Translations under genes and position numbers: made by a program | Shown: positions 14,664 to 24,078 of the stretch, one piece after another | Numbering within the stretch: the first letter of the stretch is position 1 | Layout of the letters: every line of letters starts with the position of its first letter | Notes under the pieces: generated by a model | What the model saw: the letters and a program-made list of their open reading frames with translations, nothing else | Database searches by the model: none | What the model was told of the DNA's origin: nothing | From: Desulfocapsa sp. | Lineage (GTDB): Bacteria; Desulfobacterota; Desulfobulbia; Desulfobulbales; CG2-30-60-27 | Reading direction: 5' to 3' | Length of the DNA stretch: 32,716 nt | Assembly (NCBI GenBank): GCA_020717925.1 | Contig: DYDL01000009.1 | Location: 1 to 32,716, forward strand

Positions 14664-17345
14664 ATGTCCGACCAAGCCCCGGTTTTTCTCATTGATGGCA
14701 GCGCCTATATCTATCGCGCCTACCATGCCATCTCCCCGCTTTCCAATCGCCACGGCCTGCCGACGCATGCGGTGTATGGCTTCACCAATATCCTGCTGCG
14801 GGTGATCCGGGAAAAGGCCCCCCAGTATCTGGCCGTGGCCTTTGACCTGAAGGGGCCCACCTTCCGGCACGCGCTCTATAAGGAATACAAGGCCAACCGG
14901 CCGCCCATGCCGGAAGATCTGGCGCCGCAGATTCCCTACATCAAGCAGGTGGTGGCGGCCCACAATATCCTCTGCCTCGAGGAGCAGGGGGTGGAGGCCG
15001 ATGATCTCCTCGCCGCCGCCGCCCGGGTCTTGGGGCGTGACAATACCCCGGTGGTAGTGGTTTCCGGGGACAAGGATCTGCTGCAACTGGTCTCCGACCG
15101 GGTCAGCGTGTGGGATCCGATGAGCGACCGGCTCATGGACCCGGCTGCGGTGCGGGCTAAGTACCAGGTGGGGCCGGAGCATCTCCTCGATCTCTTCGCC
15201 CTCATCGGCGACTCCTCGGATAACATTCCCGGCGTGCCCGGGGTGGGGCCCAAAACGGCCGAGAAGCTTATCAATCAGTTCAACGACCTGGAGGGGTTGT
15301 ACAGCCATCTGGCCGAGGCCGGGTCGGTAAAGATGCAGGAGAAACTGGCCGGCAATCGCGAGCTTGCCTTTCTCTCCCGAGATCTCATTCGCCTGAAGGA
15401 GGATGTCAGCGTGCCGGCCGGACTTGCCGCCTACCGCCTGCCCCCCCCGGACGCGGACAAGCTGCGGGCTCTCTACACCGAGCTGGAGTTTTCCCGGCTG
15501 CTGAAGGAGGAGGTGGCGCCGCGGGCAGGCATGGATACGGCCGGCTTCATACTGGTGGACAGTGTCGCGCACCTGGATACGCTTCTCGGCCTGCTCAAAA
15601 AGGCCACCGTGCTCGCCCTGGACACGGAGACCGACTCCCTGAATACCAGGAGCGCCGGCCTGGTCGGCCTCTCCCTGGCCGTGGACGATGACCAGGCCTT
15701 CTACATTCCCATGGGCCACAAGACCGCGGACGGCGCCCTGCAGCCGGGTCAACTGCCTGAGGCCCAAGTCCTCGACGCCCTGCGCCCCTTTCTGGAGAAC
15801 AAGGATCTCCCCAAGGTGTGCCACAACCTGAAGTTTGATTATGGTGTGCTGCGCGGCCAGGGGGTGAATTTGGCCGGGCCGCTGTGGGACACCATGATTG
15901 CCTCCTATCTGCTCGACTCCTCCCGTCGCTCCCATGGGCTCGACGAGCTGGCCGGGGAACTTCTGGGCAAGCGGCTGACCTCTTATAAGGAGGTGACCGG
16001 CGGCGATAAGCGGGACGACAGTTTTGTCCATGTGGCGGTGGCCGCGGCCTGCCCCTATTCCTGCGAGGACGGCCTGGCCACCTTGCTGCTCTGGCGGAAG
16101 TTCCGGCCCCAGCTTGAACAAAATGGTCTCTGGCCGCTGTTCGCGGACATGGAGATGGCCCTGGTGCCGGTACTGGTCGAGATGGAGCAGGCCGGCATCC
16201 GGGTGGACCCAACCGTGCTCGTCCGCATGTCCGCGGAGTTTGGCGACCAGTTGCAGCAGTTGGAACATGACATCTTCGCCCTGGCCGGCACCGCGTTCAA
16301 CATCAACTCCCCCAGGCAGCTTGGCGAGATCCTGTTTGAGAAACTGAAATTGCCGCAGGGCCGCAAGACCAAGACCGGCTATTCCACCGACGTACAGGTG
16401 CTGGAGAAGCTGGCCGGTTATCACGAGCTGCCGGCCGCGGTCATAAGGCACCGCAACCTTTCCAAACTGAAATCCACCTATGCCGACAAATTGGCGGAAC
16501 TGATGGATCCCGTTAGCGGCCGGGTGCACACCTCATTCAATCAGACCATCACCGCCACCGGTCGGCTGTCGAGCAGCAACCCCAATCTGCAGAACATCCC
16601 CATCCGCACCCCGGAGGGACAGCGCATCCGGCAGGCCTTTGTGCCGGAAGAGGGATGCATCTTTCTCTCGGCCGACTATTCCCAGATCGATCTGCGGGTT
16701 CTGGCCCATTATTCCCAGGATCCGGCCCTGCTTACGGCCTTCCGCGAGGGCCAGGATGTCCACAGTCGCACCGCGGCCGAGATTTTCCGGGTGAATCCTG
16801 GCTTTATCACCCCGGAGATGCGGCGGGTGGCCAAGACCATCAACTTTGGCATTGTTTACGGTATGAGCGCCTTTGGCCTGGCTGGCCAGTTGCACCTGAG
16901 CCGCAAGGAGGCGGCCACCTTCATCGAGCGCTACTTCGACCTTTATGCCGGGGTGAAGCGCTACATGACCGATATTGTCCGCCAGGCCCAGGAGCAGGGC
17001 TATGTCACCACCCTGTTTCACCGCCGCCGCCCCCTGCCCGAACTGGCAAGTTCCAATAAGGCGATGCGGGAGTTCGCCGAGCGCACTGCCATCAACACCC
17101 CTATTCAGGGCACGGCCGCTGATATTATCAAGCTGGCCATGCTTGAGGTGGACCATTGCCTGAAGCAGGCCGGGCTTGCGACCCGCATGCTGCTACAGAT
17201 TCACGATGAGCTGGTCTTTGAGGTGGTGGCCGGGGAAGAGGCTACGGTGTCAGCCTTGGTGCGCCAGGCCATGGAGACGGTGACCGCCCTTGATGTGCCG
17301 CTAGTGGTCAACCTGGCCACTGGCCGCAATCTGGCCGAGGTCTGA
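14664..17345 (+). CDS. polA: DNA polymerase I (5'-3' exonuclease, 3'-5' exonuclease and polymerase domains)
   Basis: LIDGSAYIYRAYHAI N-terminal 5' nuclease; VLALDTETDSL exo; SADYSQIDLRVLAHYS, RRVAKTINFGIVYGMSAFGLA and LLQIHDELVFEV polymerase motifs A, B, C. Confidence 0.98.
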   Translation: MSDQAPVFLIDGSAYIYRAYHAISPLSNRHGLPTHAVYGFTNILLRVIREKAPQYLAVAFDLKGPTFRHALYKEYKANRPPMPEDLAPQIPYIKQVVAAHNILCLEEQGVEADDLLAAAARVLGRDNTPVVVVSGDKDLLQLVSDRVSVWDPMSDRLMDPAAVRAKYQVGPEHLLDLFALIGDSSDNIPGVPGVGPKTAEKLINQFNDLEGLYSHLAEAGSVKMQEKLAGNRELAFLSRDLIRLKEDVSVPAGLAAYRLPPPDADKLRALYTELEFSRLLKEEVAPRAGMDTAGFILVDSVAHLDTLLGLLKKATVLALDTETDSLNTRSAGLVGLSLAVDDDQAFYIPMGHKTADGALQPGQLPEAQVLDALRPFLENKDLPKVCHNLKFDYGVLRGQGVNLAGPLWDTMIASYLLDSSRRSHGLDELAGELLGKRLTSYKEVTGGDKRDDSFVHVAVAAACPYSCEDGLATLLLWRKFRPQLEQNGLWPLFADMEMALVPVLVEMEQAGIRVDPTVLVRMSAEFGDQLQQLEHDIFALAGTAFNINSPRQLGEILFEKLKLPQGRKTKTGYSTDVQVLEKLAGYHELPAAVIRHRNLSKLKSTYADKLAELMDPVSGRVHTSFNQTITATGRLSSSNPNLQNIPIRTPEGQRIRQAFVPEEGCIFLSADYSQIDLRVLAHYSQDPALLTAFREGQDVHSRTAAEIFRVNPGFITPEMRRVAKTINFGIVYGMSAFGLAGQLHLSRKEAATFIERYFDLYAGVKRYMTDIVRQAQEQGYVTTLFHRRRPLPELASSNKAMREFAERTAINTPIQGTAADIIKLAMLEVDHCLKQAGLATRMLLQIHDELVFEVVAGEEATVSALVRQAMETVTALDVPLVVNLATGRNLAEV

Positions 17346-17374
17346 GCCAGGCCGGGGAGGCTTATGGCCGCCGT

Positions 17375-17445
17375 TGTCCAGACCTGGAAAGCTGTTGACG
17401 ACGGCCGGCAAACAACGTACCATAGCGACTTTAGTCGTCTGGACA
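17375..17445 (+). promoter_or_regulatory. Candidate ppiD promoter (TTGACG-N17-TACCAT, 17395-17423) flanked by a 9-bp perfect inverted repeat
   Basis: TGTCCAGAC (17375-17383) and GTCTGGACA (17437-17445) flank the -35/-10 pair; also CGACT-TT-AGTCG at 17426-17437. Confidence 0.45.
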
Positions 17446-17505
17446 GGGCCGTTTTGCGGCGGGATCAGAGCGGGGCCATGATAATGATAAGGAGCGAGAA
17501 GCGTC

Positions 17506-19395
17506 ATGCTGCATTTTTTTCGTAAGCAAGCACAGTCCAAATTTTTGCAGGTCACGGTAGTCATTATCGCCCTGGTTTTCATCTTCTGGGGCGTGGGCAG
17601 CTACGAGAGCGGCAGCAAGAACACGGTGGCCACGGTCAACGGAGCGAACATTTCCATAGCACAGTTCAAGCGGGCCTACGAGGAAAGCGTTAAGCGCTAC
17701 AAGGAACAGACCGGTCGGGATGTGCCTGAGAAGCTGTTGCAGGACGGCAGCTTCCGCAGCCGGGTGCGCGAGGATCTGATCCAGCGGCAGCTCCTGTTGC
17801 AGGGGGCCAGCGAGATGGGCATCGTGGTCAACGATGTGGAGGTGCAGGAAAAGATTCAGGCCATGGAGGTCTTTCGGGTAGGCGGGGTCTTTAACTTGCA
17901 GCGTTATCAGAAGCAGTTGGCCGCCTCCAGGTTGTCGATCACGGATTTCGAGGCCTCCATGCGCAACGACATGTTGACGGCCAAGGTGATGAGCCAGCTT
18001 GGCGCCTTTGTCACGGTCGTGCCTCGTGAGATCCAGGACCGCTATGACTATGTCATGGGCAAGATCAAGTTGCAGTATCTGGCCCTGCAGGCCAAGGGTT
18101 ATCAGGGCAAGGTCAAGGTGACCGACGAGGCCTTGGCCGCCTTCTTCGCCGAACATCAGGAGGAGTATAAGACCGAGCCGCGGCTGAAGGTGCGCTATCT
18201 GTTGTTTCCCTTTGCGCTATCGGGCAAGGGCGCCAACCTGGCCGCCGGGGCGGTGGAGGCCTATTACGAGGCGAACCAGGCCCGCTTTGAGTTGCCCGAG
18301 AAGCGGCGCGTCCGCCACATTCTCATCCGTGCCGACCAGCATGACAGCCCCGAGATCCTGGCCGCCAAGAGCAAGCAGGCCGATGCTCTGCTGGCGCGGC
18401 TTAAAAAGGGTGAGGATTTCGCCACCCTGGCCAAGGCAAACTCCGCGGACAGCTCGGCCAGTCGCGGCGGTGACCTGGGTTTCTTCGGGCGCGGGCAGAT
18501 GGTGCCACCCTTTGAAGACGCGGCCTTTGCCTTGCAGGTCGGGGAAACGAGTGAGGTGGTGCGGACCGCTTTCGGGTTTCACCTTATTAAACTTGAGGAG
18601 ATCCAGGCCGCTCATGTCAAGGAATTGGGCGAGGTGCGGGGTGAAATCGAGGCGACCCTGCTGAAGACCGAGGGCCGCGACTTGGCCTACAAGGCGGCCA
18701 GCGAGGCCTACGAGCAACTCATCATGGCCGGCAGCATGGAGGAGTACGGCAAAAAGAGCGGGGTAACCCTTACGGAGACCGACTTTTTTAGCCGCAGGCA
18801 GCCGGTGGCTCCCTTCCAGGGGCGGGAGCAGTTGCTGGGCGAACTTTTCAAACTCAAAAAGGGTGAATTGAGTTCACTGATCGAAGGTACCCAGGAGTTC
18901 GTCATTCTCTTTGTTGTTGACGAACAGGCGCCGGCGGTGCCCGAATTGGCGGCGGTGCGGGAACGGGTGACGAAGGATTTTGTCGTGGCGCAGGCCAGCC
19001 AACTGGCCCAGGAAGACGCCATCGCGCTGCTGGCCGTGGGCAAGGCGGGCGGCAGCCTGGCGGCAGAAGCGGAAAAGCGCGGGGTAAAGCTTATGGAAAC
19101 CCCGTTTTTCACCCGGGTCGAACCGCCACCCGCCGGGGTACCGATGGAGCTGATGGCAACAGGCTTTGCCCTGACCACTGCCAACCCATGGCCGGAGAAT
19201 ATCCTCACCCAGCCTGACGGCTTTTACGTGTTTGTGCTCAAGGATAAGCAGGCGGCGGACCCGGGTCAACTGGCAGGCAGCGAGGCTGAGATAAGGCGCT
19301 CGGTGGAGCAGGAGAAGCGGCTGCAGATCATGACCGGCTGGCTCAACAACCTGCGGCAGAAGGCCAAGGTCACCATTAATCAGAACCTTGGTTGA
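17506..19395 (+). CDS. ppiD: Membrane-anchored peptidyl-prolyl isomerase, SurA/PpiD type
   Basis: MLHFFRKQAQSKFLQVTVVIIALVFIFWGVGSY TM anchor; SurA_N-like region; parvulin domain RRVRHILIRADQHDSPEILAAKSKQADALLARLKKGEDFATLAKANSADSSASRGGDLGFFGRGQMVPPFEDAAF. Confidence 0.9.
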   Translation: MLHFFRKQAQSKFLQVTVVIIALVFIFWGVGSYESGSKNTVATVNGANISIAQFKRAYEESVKRYKEQTGRDVPEKLLQDGSFRSRVREDLIQRQLLLQGASEMGIVVNDVEVQEKIQAMEVFRVGGVFNLQRYQKQLAASRLSITDFEASMRNDMLTAKVMSQLGAFVTVVPREIQDRYDYVMGKIKLQYLALQAKGYQGKVKVTDEALAAFFAEHQEEYKTEPRLKVRYLLFPFALSGKGANLAAGAVEAYYEANQARFELPEKRRVRHILIRADQHDSPEILAAKSKQADALLARLKKGEDFATLAKANSADSSASRGGDLGFFGRGQMVPPFEDAAFALQVGETSEVVRTAFGFHLIKLEEIQAAHVKELGEVRGEIEATLLKTEGRDLAYKAASEAYEQLIMAGSMEEYGKKSGVTLTETDFFSRRQPVAPFQGREQLLGELFKLKKGELSSLIEGTQEFVILFVVDEQAPAVPELAAVRERVTKDFVVAQASQLAQEDAIALLAVGKAGGSLAAEAEKRGVKLMETPFFTRVEPPPAGVPMELMATGFALTTANPWPENILTQPDGFYVFVLKDKQAADPGQLAGSEAEIRRSVEQEKRLQIMTGWLNNLRQKAKVTINQNLG

Positions 19396-19418
19396 TCAGG
19401 GCGGCGGTCGGGATGGTG

Positions 19419-19739
19419 TCAACGTTTGGCTTTACCCCATAGGGGGTCGTGGCCGAAGCGGTCCATCCACCAATCCTCCGACTCCACCCCGTTGCCGCCC
19501 TCGTCCCGGGTCAAAGGGAACCGGTACTGGGCGCAATAGTCCAGCAGTGTCTGGTAGGCCTCGGTAAGACGCAGGAAGTCGGCGGTTTCTTGTTGATCGA
19601 CATGATTTTTCGTTGCGTCTGGGTGGTGTTTTTTCGCCAGCCGGCGATAGGCGCGTTTGATGTCGGCAAGGGATGCGCGGTCGCCCAGGCCGAGAAGTTC
19701 CTTGGCCGCAATGATTTTCTCCCACTGCCCGCTATCCAT
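19419..19739 (-). CDS. J-domain (DnaJ-like) protein
   Basis: MDSGQWEKIIAAKELLGLGDRASLADIKRAYRRLAKKHHPDATKN...TADFLRLTEAYQTLLDY; HPD motif; internal start at 19739 overlaps the end of plsY by 8 nt. Confidence 0.88.
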   Translation of the reverse strand: MDSGQWEKIIAAKELLGLGDRASLADIKRAYRRLAKKHHPDATKNHVDQQETADFLRLTEAYQTLLDYCAQYRFPLTRDEGGNGVESEDWWMDRFGHDPLWGKAKR

Positions 19740-20361
19740 GGGCAGCCTCCCGCGCCTTTCCCCACTTGGACTCTTCCCCTCGCAGCAGCCGGCTGATGTT
19801 GGCACGATGTTTGACCCAGATCAAGATGGCGATGGCTGTGGCCAGCAGCAGTTGCTCTTGGCCGGCGCCCAGGAAAAAAAGGACTACAGGCATGAGGGCC
19901 GAGGTGGCTAGGGATCCGGCCGAGACATAACCCCAGCGCCACATGATGATCAAGAAGACAAGAAGGGCTGCCAGCACGGCCAGCGGTTGCAGGTAGAGGA
20001 AGACGCCCAGGGCCGTGGCCACCCCCTTGCCGCCCCGGAAGCGGAGATAGATTGGGAAGAGGTGGCCAAGAAAGGCACCCCCGCCGCAGCCGAGGATAAC
20101 CAGTTCCTTGTCAGGTTGGCCGGCAAGCAGTCCGGCGGCCAGTGCCATGGGCAGGATAGCCTTGGCCGCATCACCCACCAGGGTCAATAGGCCTATCTTT
20201 TTACCCAGCACCCGGCTGACGTTGGTGGCGCCGATGTTGGCGCTGCCGCTCTTGCGGACATCCACGCCGAAACATTTGCCGAGCAGAAGCCCCACAGGCA
20301 CGGATCCGATGAGGTAAGCGCAGATGATGAGGATAGTTGCGAAGGCCATAGTGAAATCCAA
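19732..20361 (-). CDS. plsY: Acyl-phosphate:glycerol-3-phosphate acyltransferase PlsY
   Basis: YLIGSVPVGLLLGKCFGVDVRKSGSANIGATNVSRVLGKKIGLLTLVGDAAKAILP...GHLFPIYLRFRGGKGVATALG; classical PlsY motifs. Confidence 0.96.
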   Translation of the reverse strand: MDFTMAFATILIICAYLIGSVPVGLLLGKCFGVDVRKSGSANIGATNVSRVLGKKIGLLTLVGDAAKAILPMALAAGLLAGQPDKELVILGCGGGAFLGHLFPIYLRFRGGKGVATALGVFLYLQPLAVLAALLVFLIIMWRWGYVSAGSLATSALMPVVLFFLGAGQEQLLLATAIAILIWVKHRANISRLLRGEESKWGKAREAAHG

Positions 20362-20507
20362 GCAAGGGCTGGGCGCGCCTGCTCCGGCGTCGGCAACGGG
20401 GCGGCCCTGTCAATGGAGGCCATGGTAGCATGTTTGGCAACGTTTTGCCCGCTTTTGTGGGGGGATGCCGGGCAGCGGGTCGGAAGAAAAGTAAAAAATA
20501 TTTGAAA

Positions 20508-20548
20508 TTGATCTAAGTCAAAGGGTTCCTGTGTGGATCAGCTATACT
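20508..20548 (+). promoter_or_regulatory. FNR/HcpR-type activator box with -10 element upstream of hcp
   Basis: TTGATCTAAGTCAA (20508-20521; FNR consensus TTGATNNNNATCAA, one mismatch) with TATACT at 20543-20548; box centre falls about -41.5 from a TSS near 20556 (class II geometry). Confidence 0.72.
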
Positions 20549-20624
20549 GGTTTCATGCTTAACGGCATGCAGGAAGCTTTATAGAACCTTTGGCTGGTCA
20601 ATAATCTGTATCAAGGAGGACTTC

Positions 20625-22250
20625 ATGTTTTGTTATCAGTGCGAGCAAACGGCAAAGGGAACCGGATGCACCACCCTCGGCGTCTGCGGCAAGCAGGCCG
20701 ATCTGTCCGCCCTGCAGGATCTATTCATTTTTGCCCTGCAGGGGTTGTCGATCTTCGCGGTCGAGGGGCGGCGGGTAGGGTGCAGCGACCCGGAGGTTAA
20801 TCTTTTTATCTGTGAGGGCATCTTTTCGACGCTGACCAACGTCAACTTCGACAACGAGCGCTTTGCCGCCCTCATCCGGCGGACCGTGGAATTGCGTGAA
20901 CGGTTAAAGGCAGCGGTTAAAGCCGCTGGCGGCAAGGTCGATTTCACCGAGGATGCGGCCAATTTCACCCCGGCCGACACCATGGCTGCTCTGGTCAGCC
21001 AGGGTGAGAAGGTCGAGATCAAGCCCGGCGGCGACAATGTTGACGTCACCAGCCTCAAGCATACCCTGCTTTTCGGGTTGAAGGGCGTGGCCGCCTATGC
21101 CGATCACGCCAAGATTCTGGGCCAGGAGGACGAGGCGGTCTACGCCTTTGTGCAGGAGGCCCTGGCCGGGATCCTGCGCACCGATCTCACCGTGGACGAC
21201 TGCGTGGCCCTGGCTATGAAGTGCGGGCAGATCAACCTGCGGGCCATGGAACTGCTGGATGCCGGTAACACCACCACCTACGGCCATCCAGTGCCCACTT
21301 CGGTGCCGCTGGGCGCCAAGAAGGGCAAGGCCATTCTGGTTTCCGGCCATGATCTGAAGGATTTGGAGACCATTCTGGTGCAGAGCGCGGGCAAGGGGAT
21401 CAACGTTTATACCCACGGCGAGATGCTGCCCACCCACGGCTATCCTGGGCTGAAGAAATACCCGCATTTTTATGGTCATTTTGGCACGGCCTGGCAGAAT
21501 CAGGCCAAGGAGTTTCCGCTGTTCCCCGGCGCCATCCTCATGACCACCAACTGCCTGCAGAAACCGCAGGCGTCCTATGCGGATAACATTTTCACCACCG
21601 GCCTGGTGGGGTGGCCGGGCACGACCCATGTGGTGAACAAGGATTTCAGTGCAGTCATTGCCAAGGCCCTGGCCATGCCCGGGTTTACCGAGGATACGGA
21701 CAAGGGCTCGGTTTTGGTGGGTTTTGGCCGCAACACGGTGCTGTCCGTGGCCGACAAGGTGATCGCGGCAGTGAAGAGCAAGGCCATCCGTCACTTCTTC
21801 CTGGTGGGCGGCTGCGACGGCGCCAAGCCGGGCCGCAACTACTATACCGAACTGGTGGAGAAGATTCCGGCCGATTGCATGGTGCTGACCCTGGCCTGCG
21901 GCAAGTTCCGCTTCTTTGACCAGCAGTTGGGCGACATCGGCGGCATCCCGCGGCTCCTGGACATCGGCCAGTGTAACGACGCCTACTCGGCCATCCAGAT
22001 CGCCGTGGCCCTGGCCAACGCCTTTGAGTGCGGGGTGAACGATCTGCCGCTGTCGATTATTCTCTCCTGGTATGAGCAGAAGGCTGTGGCCATTCTGTTG
22101 ACCCTGTTGTCGCTGGGGGTCAAGGATATCAGGCTTGGACCGAGTCTGCCGGCCTTTATCACGCCCAATGTGCTTGAGGTCCTGGTGAAGAACTTCGACA
22201 TCAAGCCCACCACCACGGCGGACGCGGACCTGAAGACGATTCTTGGTTAA
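20625..22250 (+). CDS. hcp: Hydroxylamine reductase / hybrid-cluster protein
   Basis: MFCYQCEQTAKGTGCTTLGVCGKQADLSALQDLFIFALQGLSIFA; AGNTTTYGHPVPTSVPLGAKKGKAILVSGHDLKDLE; FFLVGGCDGAKPGRNYYTELVEKIP. Confidence 0.97.
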   Translation: MFCYQCEQTAKGTGCTTLGVCGKQADLSALQDLFIFALQGLSIFAVEGRRVGCSDPEVNLFICEGIFSTLTNVNFDNERFAALIRRTVELRERLKAAVKAAGGKVDFTEDAANFTPADTMAALVSQGEKVEIKPGGDNVDVTSLKHTLLFGLKGVAAYADHAKILGQEDEAVYAFVQEALAGILRTDLTVDDCVALAMKCGQINLRAMELLDAGNTTTYGHPVPTSVPLGAKKGKAILVSGHDLKDLETILVQSAGKGINVYTHGEMLPTHGYPGLKKYPHFYGHFGTAWQNQAKEFPLFPGAILMTTNCLQKPQASYADNIFTTGLVGWPGTTHVVNKDFSAVIAKALAMPGFTEDTDKGSVLVGFGRNTVLSVADKVIAAVKSKAIRHFFLVGGCDGAKPGRNYYTELVEKIPADCMVLTLACGKFRFFDQQLGDIGGIPRLLDIGQCNDAYSAIQIAVALANAFECGVNDLPLSIILSWYEQKAVAILLTLLSLGVKDIRLGPSLPAFITPNVLEVLVKNFDIKPTTTADADLKTILG

Positions 22251-22258
22251 GGAAAAGG

Positions 22259-22300
22259 GGCCTGGTGCGGGGGGCGACTGCTGGTCCCCGGCACCAGGCC
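22259..22300 (+). other. Strong intercistronic hairpin between hcp and the HD-domain gene
   Basis: GGCCTGGTGC...GCACCAGGCC perfect 10-bp arms, plus inner GGGG/CCCC; starts 9 nt after the hcp stop, no T-tract. Confidence 0.8.
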
Positions 22301-22362
22301 GCGATCATGCTTATCTTGGTATGGCAGGGTACAAATAGCGCAAGCAGGCAGGGAGGAAAGCC

Positions 22363-23097
22363 ATGAAATGCCCTGGACAGGACAGTCGCTACTGGGATGA
22401 GGCCGCCATCTTCGAGGCCTCCTGCCCCAAGTGCGGCAACACGGTAGAGTTTTTCAAGGATGATTCCACCCGGCCGTGCGTAAAGTGTGGCCAAAGGATG
22501 GTCAATCCCCGCATTGACTTCGGCTGCGCCTCTTATTGCCCCTACGCGGAACAGTGCCTCGGTGGTTTGCCGCCGGAACTGGCGGCCAAGAAGAAGGAGT
22601 TGCTGAAGGAGCGGGTGGCCCTGGAGATGAAGCGCTACTTTGGCGCCGACTTCAGGCGCATCGGTCACGCCACCAGAGTGGCCCGCTTTGCCGAGCAGCT
22701 TGCGGCCGTGGAGCAATGCGATCTGGCCGTGGTGCTGGTTACCGCCTATCTGCACGACATCGGTATCAAGGAGGGTGAGCGCAAGTTCAACAGCTCCGCG
22801 CCCAGATACCAGCATCGGGAAGGGCCGCCCGTGGCCCGGAAGATTCTCGTTGGTCTTGGGGCGGAGACGAAGTTGATCGACGAGGTGTGTGACATCATCA
22901 GCCATCACCACCAGGCCAGACCCGGCGACAGCGTCAACTTCAAGGTGGTCTACGACGCCGATATGCTGGTGAACCTGGAGGAGCGGCAGCAGGCAGCCTC
23001 ACCATTGGCGACGGAGGAGTTGGCCCGACGGATCGAGCGAGCTTTTCTTACCGAGAGTGGCCGCGCTTTGGCCAGAAATACATTGCATGCGGCATGA
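22363..23097 (+). CDS. N-terminal zinc-ribbon / Cys-rich protein with C-terminal HD phosphohydrolase domain
   Basis: CPKCGN...CVKCGQ and CASYCPYAEQC, followed by GHATRVARFAEQL...YLHDIGI...QHREGPPVARKIL...CDIISHHHQ...VVYDADMLVNLEE. Confidence 0.88.
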   Translation: MKCPGQDSRYWDEAAIFEASCPKCGNTVEFFKDDSTRPCVKCGQRMVNPRIDFGCASYCPYAEQCLGGLPPELAAKKKELLKERVALEMKRYFGADFRRIGHATRVARFAEQLAAVEQCDLAVVLVTAYLHDIGIKEGERKFNSSAPRYQHREGPPVARKILVGLGAETKLIDEVCDIISHHHQARPGDSVNFKVVYDADMLVNLEERQQAASPLATEELARRIERAFLTESGRALARNTLHAA

Positions 23098-23133
23098 AGC
23101 GTTGCCGCGTTAACGCATGGACGGAGAAGGTAT

Positions 23134-23901
23134 ATGAAGATGTTCAGGAAAATTATTGAAATCGACGAGGCCTTGTGCGACGGCTGTGGCAAGTGCATCC
23201 TCTCCTGCGCCGAAGGGGCCCTGCGGATCGTGGACAACAAGGCCCGCGTCATCGGCGACCGGTATTGCGACGGCCTGGGCGCTTGCCTGGGCGAGTGTCC
23301 GCGTGGGGCGCTCAGGATCGTGGAACGCGAGGCCGAGGATTTCGATTACCAGGCCGTGGAGGCGATGCTGGCCAGCCAGCAGGCGGCGGTCCGGGAGCAG
23401 ATGCCGCCCACGCCGAACTGTGCTTGTGGTTCGGGCGATTTTGAACCAATCAAGCCTCTGACCCCATGTCAGCAGGCCAACCGGCCGACAAGCGGCCTGG
23501 CCTCGGTTGCCACCGGGTCGGCCCTGGGCCATTGGCCCATCCAGATCCGCCTGGTGTCGCCCTCGGTCTCATTCCTACAGGGCGCTGATCTGCTGGTGGC
23601 TGCTGACTGTACACCGTTCGCCTATCCCCATTTTCATAGGGATCTCTTGCCCGGTCGCGTGGTGCTGGTGGGGTGCCCCAAGTTTGACGACGCTGAGGCC
23701 TACATTCAGAAATTCACCGACATCTTTGCCAGCGCCGGGCTGAAGAGCCTCACCCTGGCCATCATGGAGGTGCCCTGCTGTTCCGCCATGAGGATGATCG
23801 TCACCGAGGCCATGAAAAGGGCCGGCCAGTCGATGGCTTGCGAGGAAGTGGTGATCAGTGCCCGGGGTGAGTTGGTGCGCCGGCCGTGCCAGGCGGGGTA
23901 A
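23134..23901 (+). CDS. 4Fe-4S dicluster ferredoxin-type protein
   Basis: IDEALCDGCGKCILSCAEGALRIVDNKARVIGDRYCDGLGACLGECPRGALRIVEREAEDFD; two 4Fe-4S motifs. Confidence 0.9.
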   Translation: MKMFRKIIEIDEALCDGCGKCILSCAEGALRIVDNKARVIGDRYCDGLGACLGECPRGALRIVEREAEDFDYQAVEAMLASQQAAVREQMPPTPNCACGSGDFEPIKPLTPCQQANRPTSGLASVATGSALGHWPIQIRLVSPSVSFLQGADLLVAADCTPFAYPHFHRDLLPGRVVLVGCPKFDDAEAYIQKFTDIFASAGLKSLTLAIMEVPCCSAMRMIVTEAMKRAGQSMACEEVVISARGELVRRPCQAG

Positions 23902-23949
23902 GGATTTTTACAAATTCAGGGCTGGAATGCGTCGAATGGGTCATTTTTT

Positions 23950-23978
23950 TTGTCGTGGCCTGGAAATGATGGTATATA
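23950..23978 (+). promoter_or_regulatory. Candidate sigma-70 promoter upstream of TlpA-like gene
   Basis: TTGTCG-N17-TATATA about 100 nt before ATG 24079. Confidence 0.45.
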
Positions 23979-24078
23979 GTTGGTCTGCACTGAAGGCCAT
24001 GCATCGTAGTTTGTTGGCGGTTTGTAACAGGTGGTCGAGAAGCGCGGGGCGGGCCGCATCCTGTTGAGGAAGGAATTT

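Noticed and set aside
14571-16529. 652-aa minus-strand ORF antisense to polA
   Set aside because: The plus frame encodes a canonical DNA polymerase I; the antisense frame is low-complexity G/H/Q-rich, an artefact of high GC codon bias.
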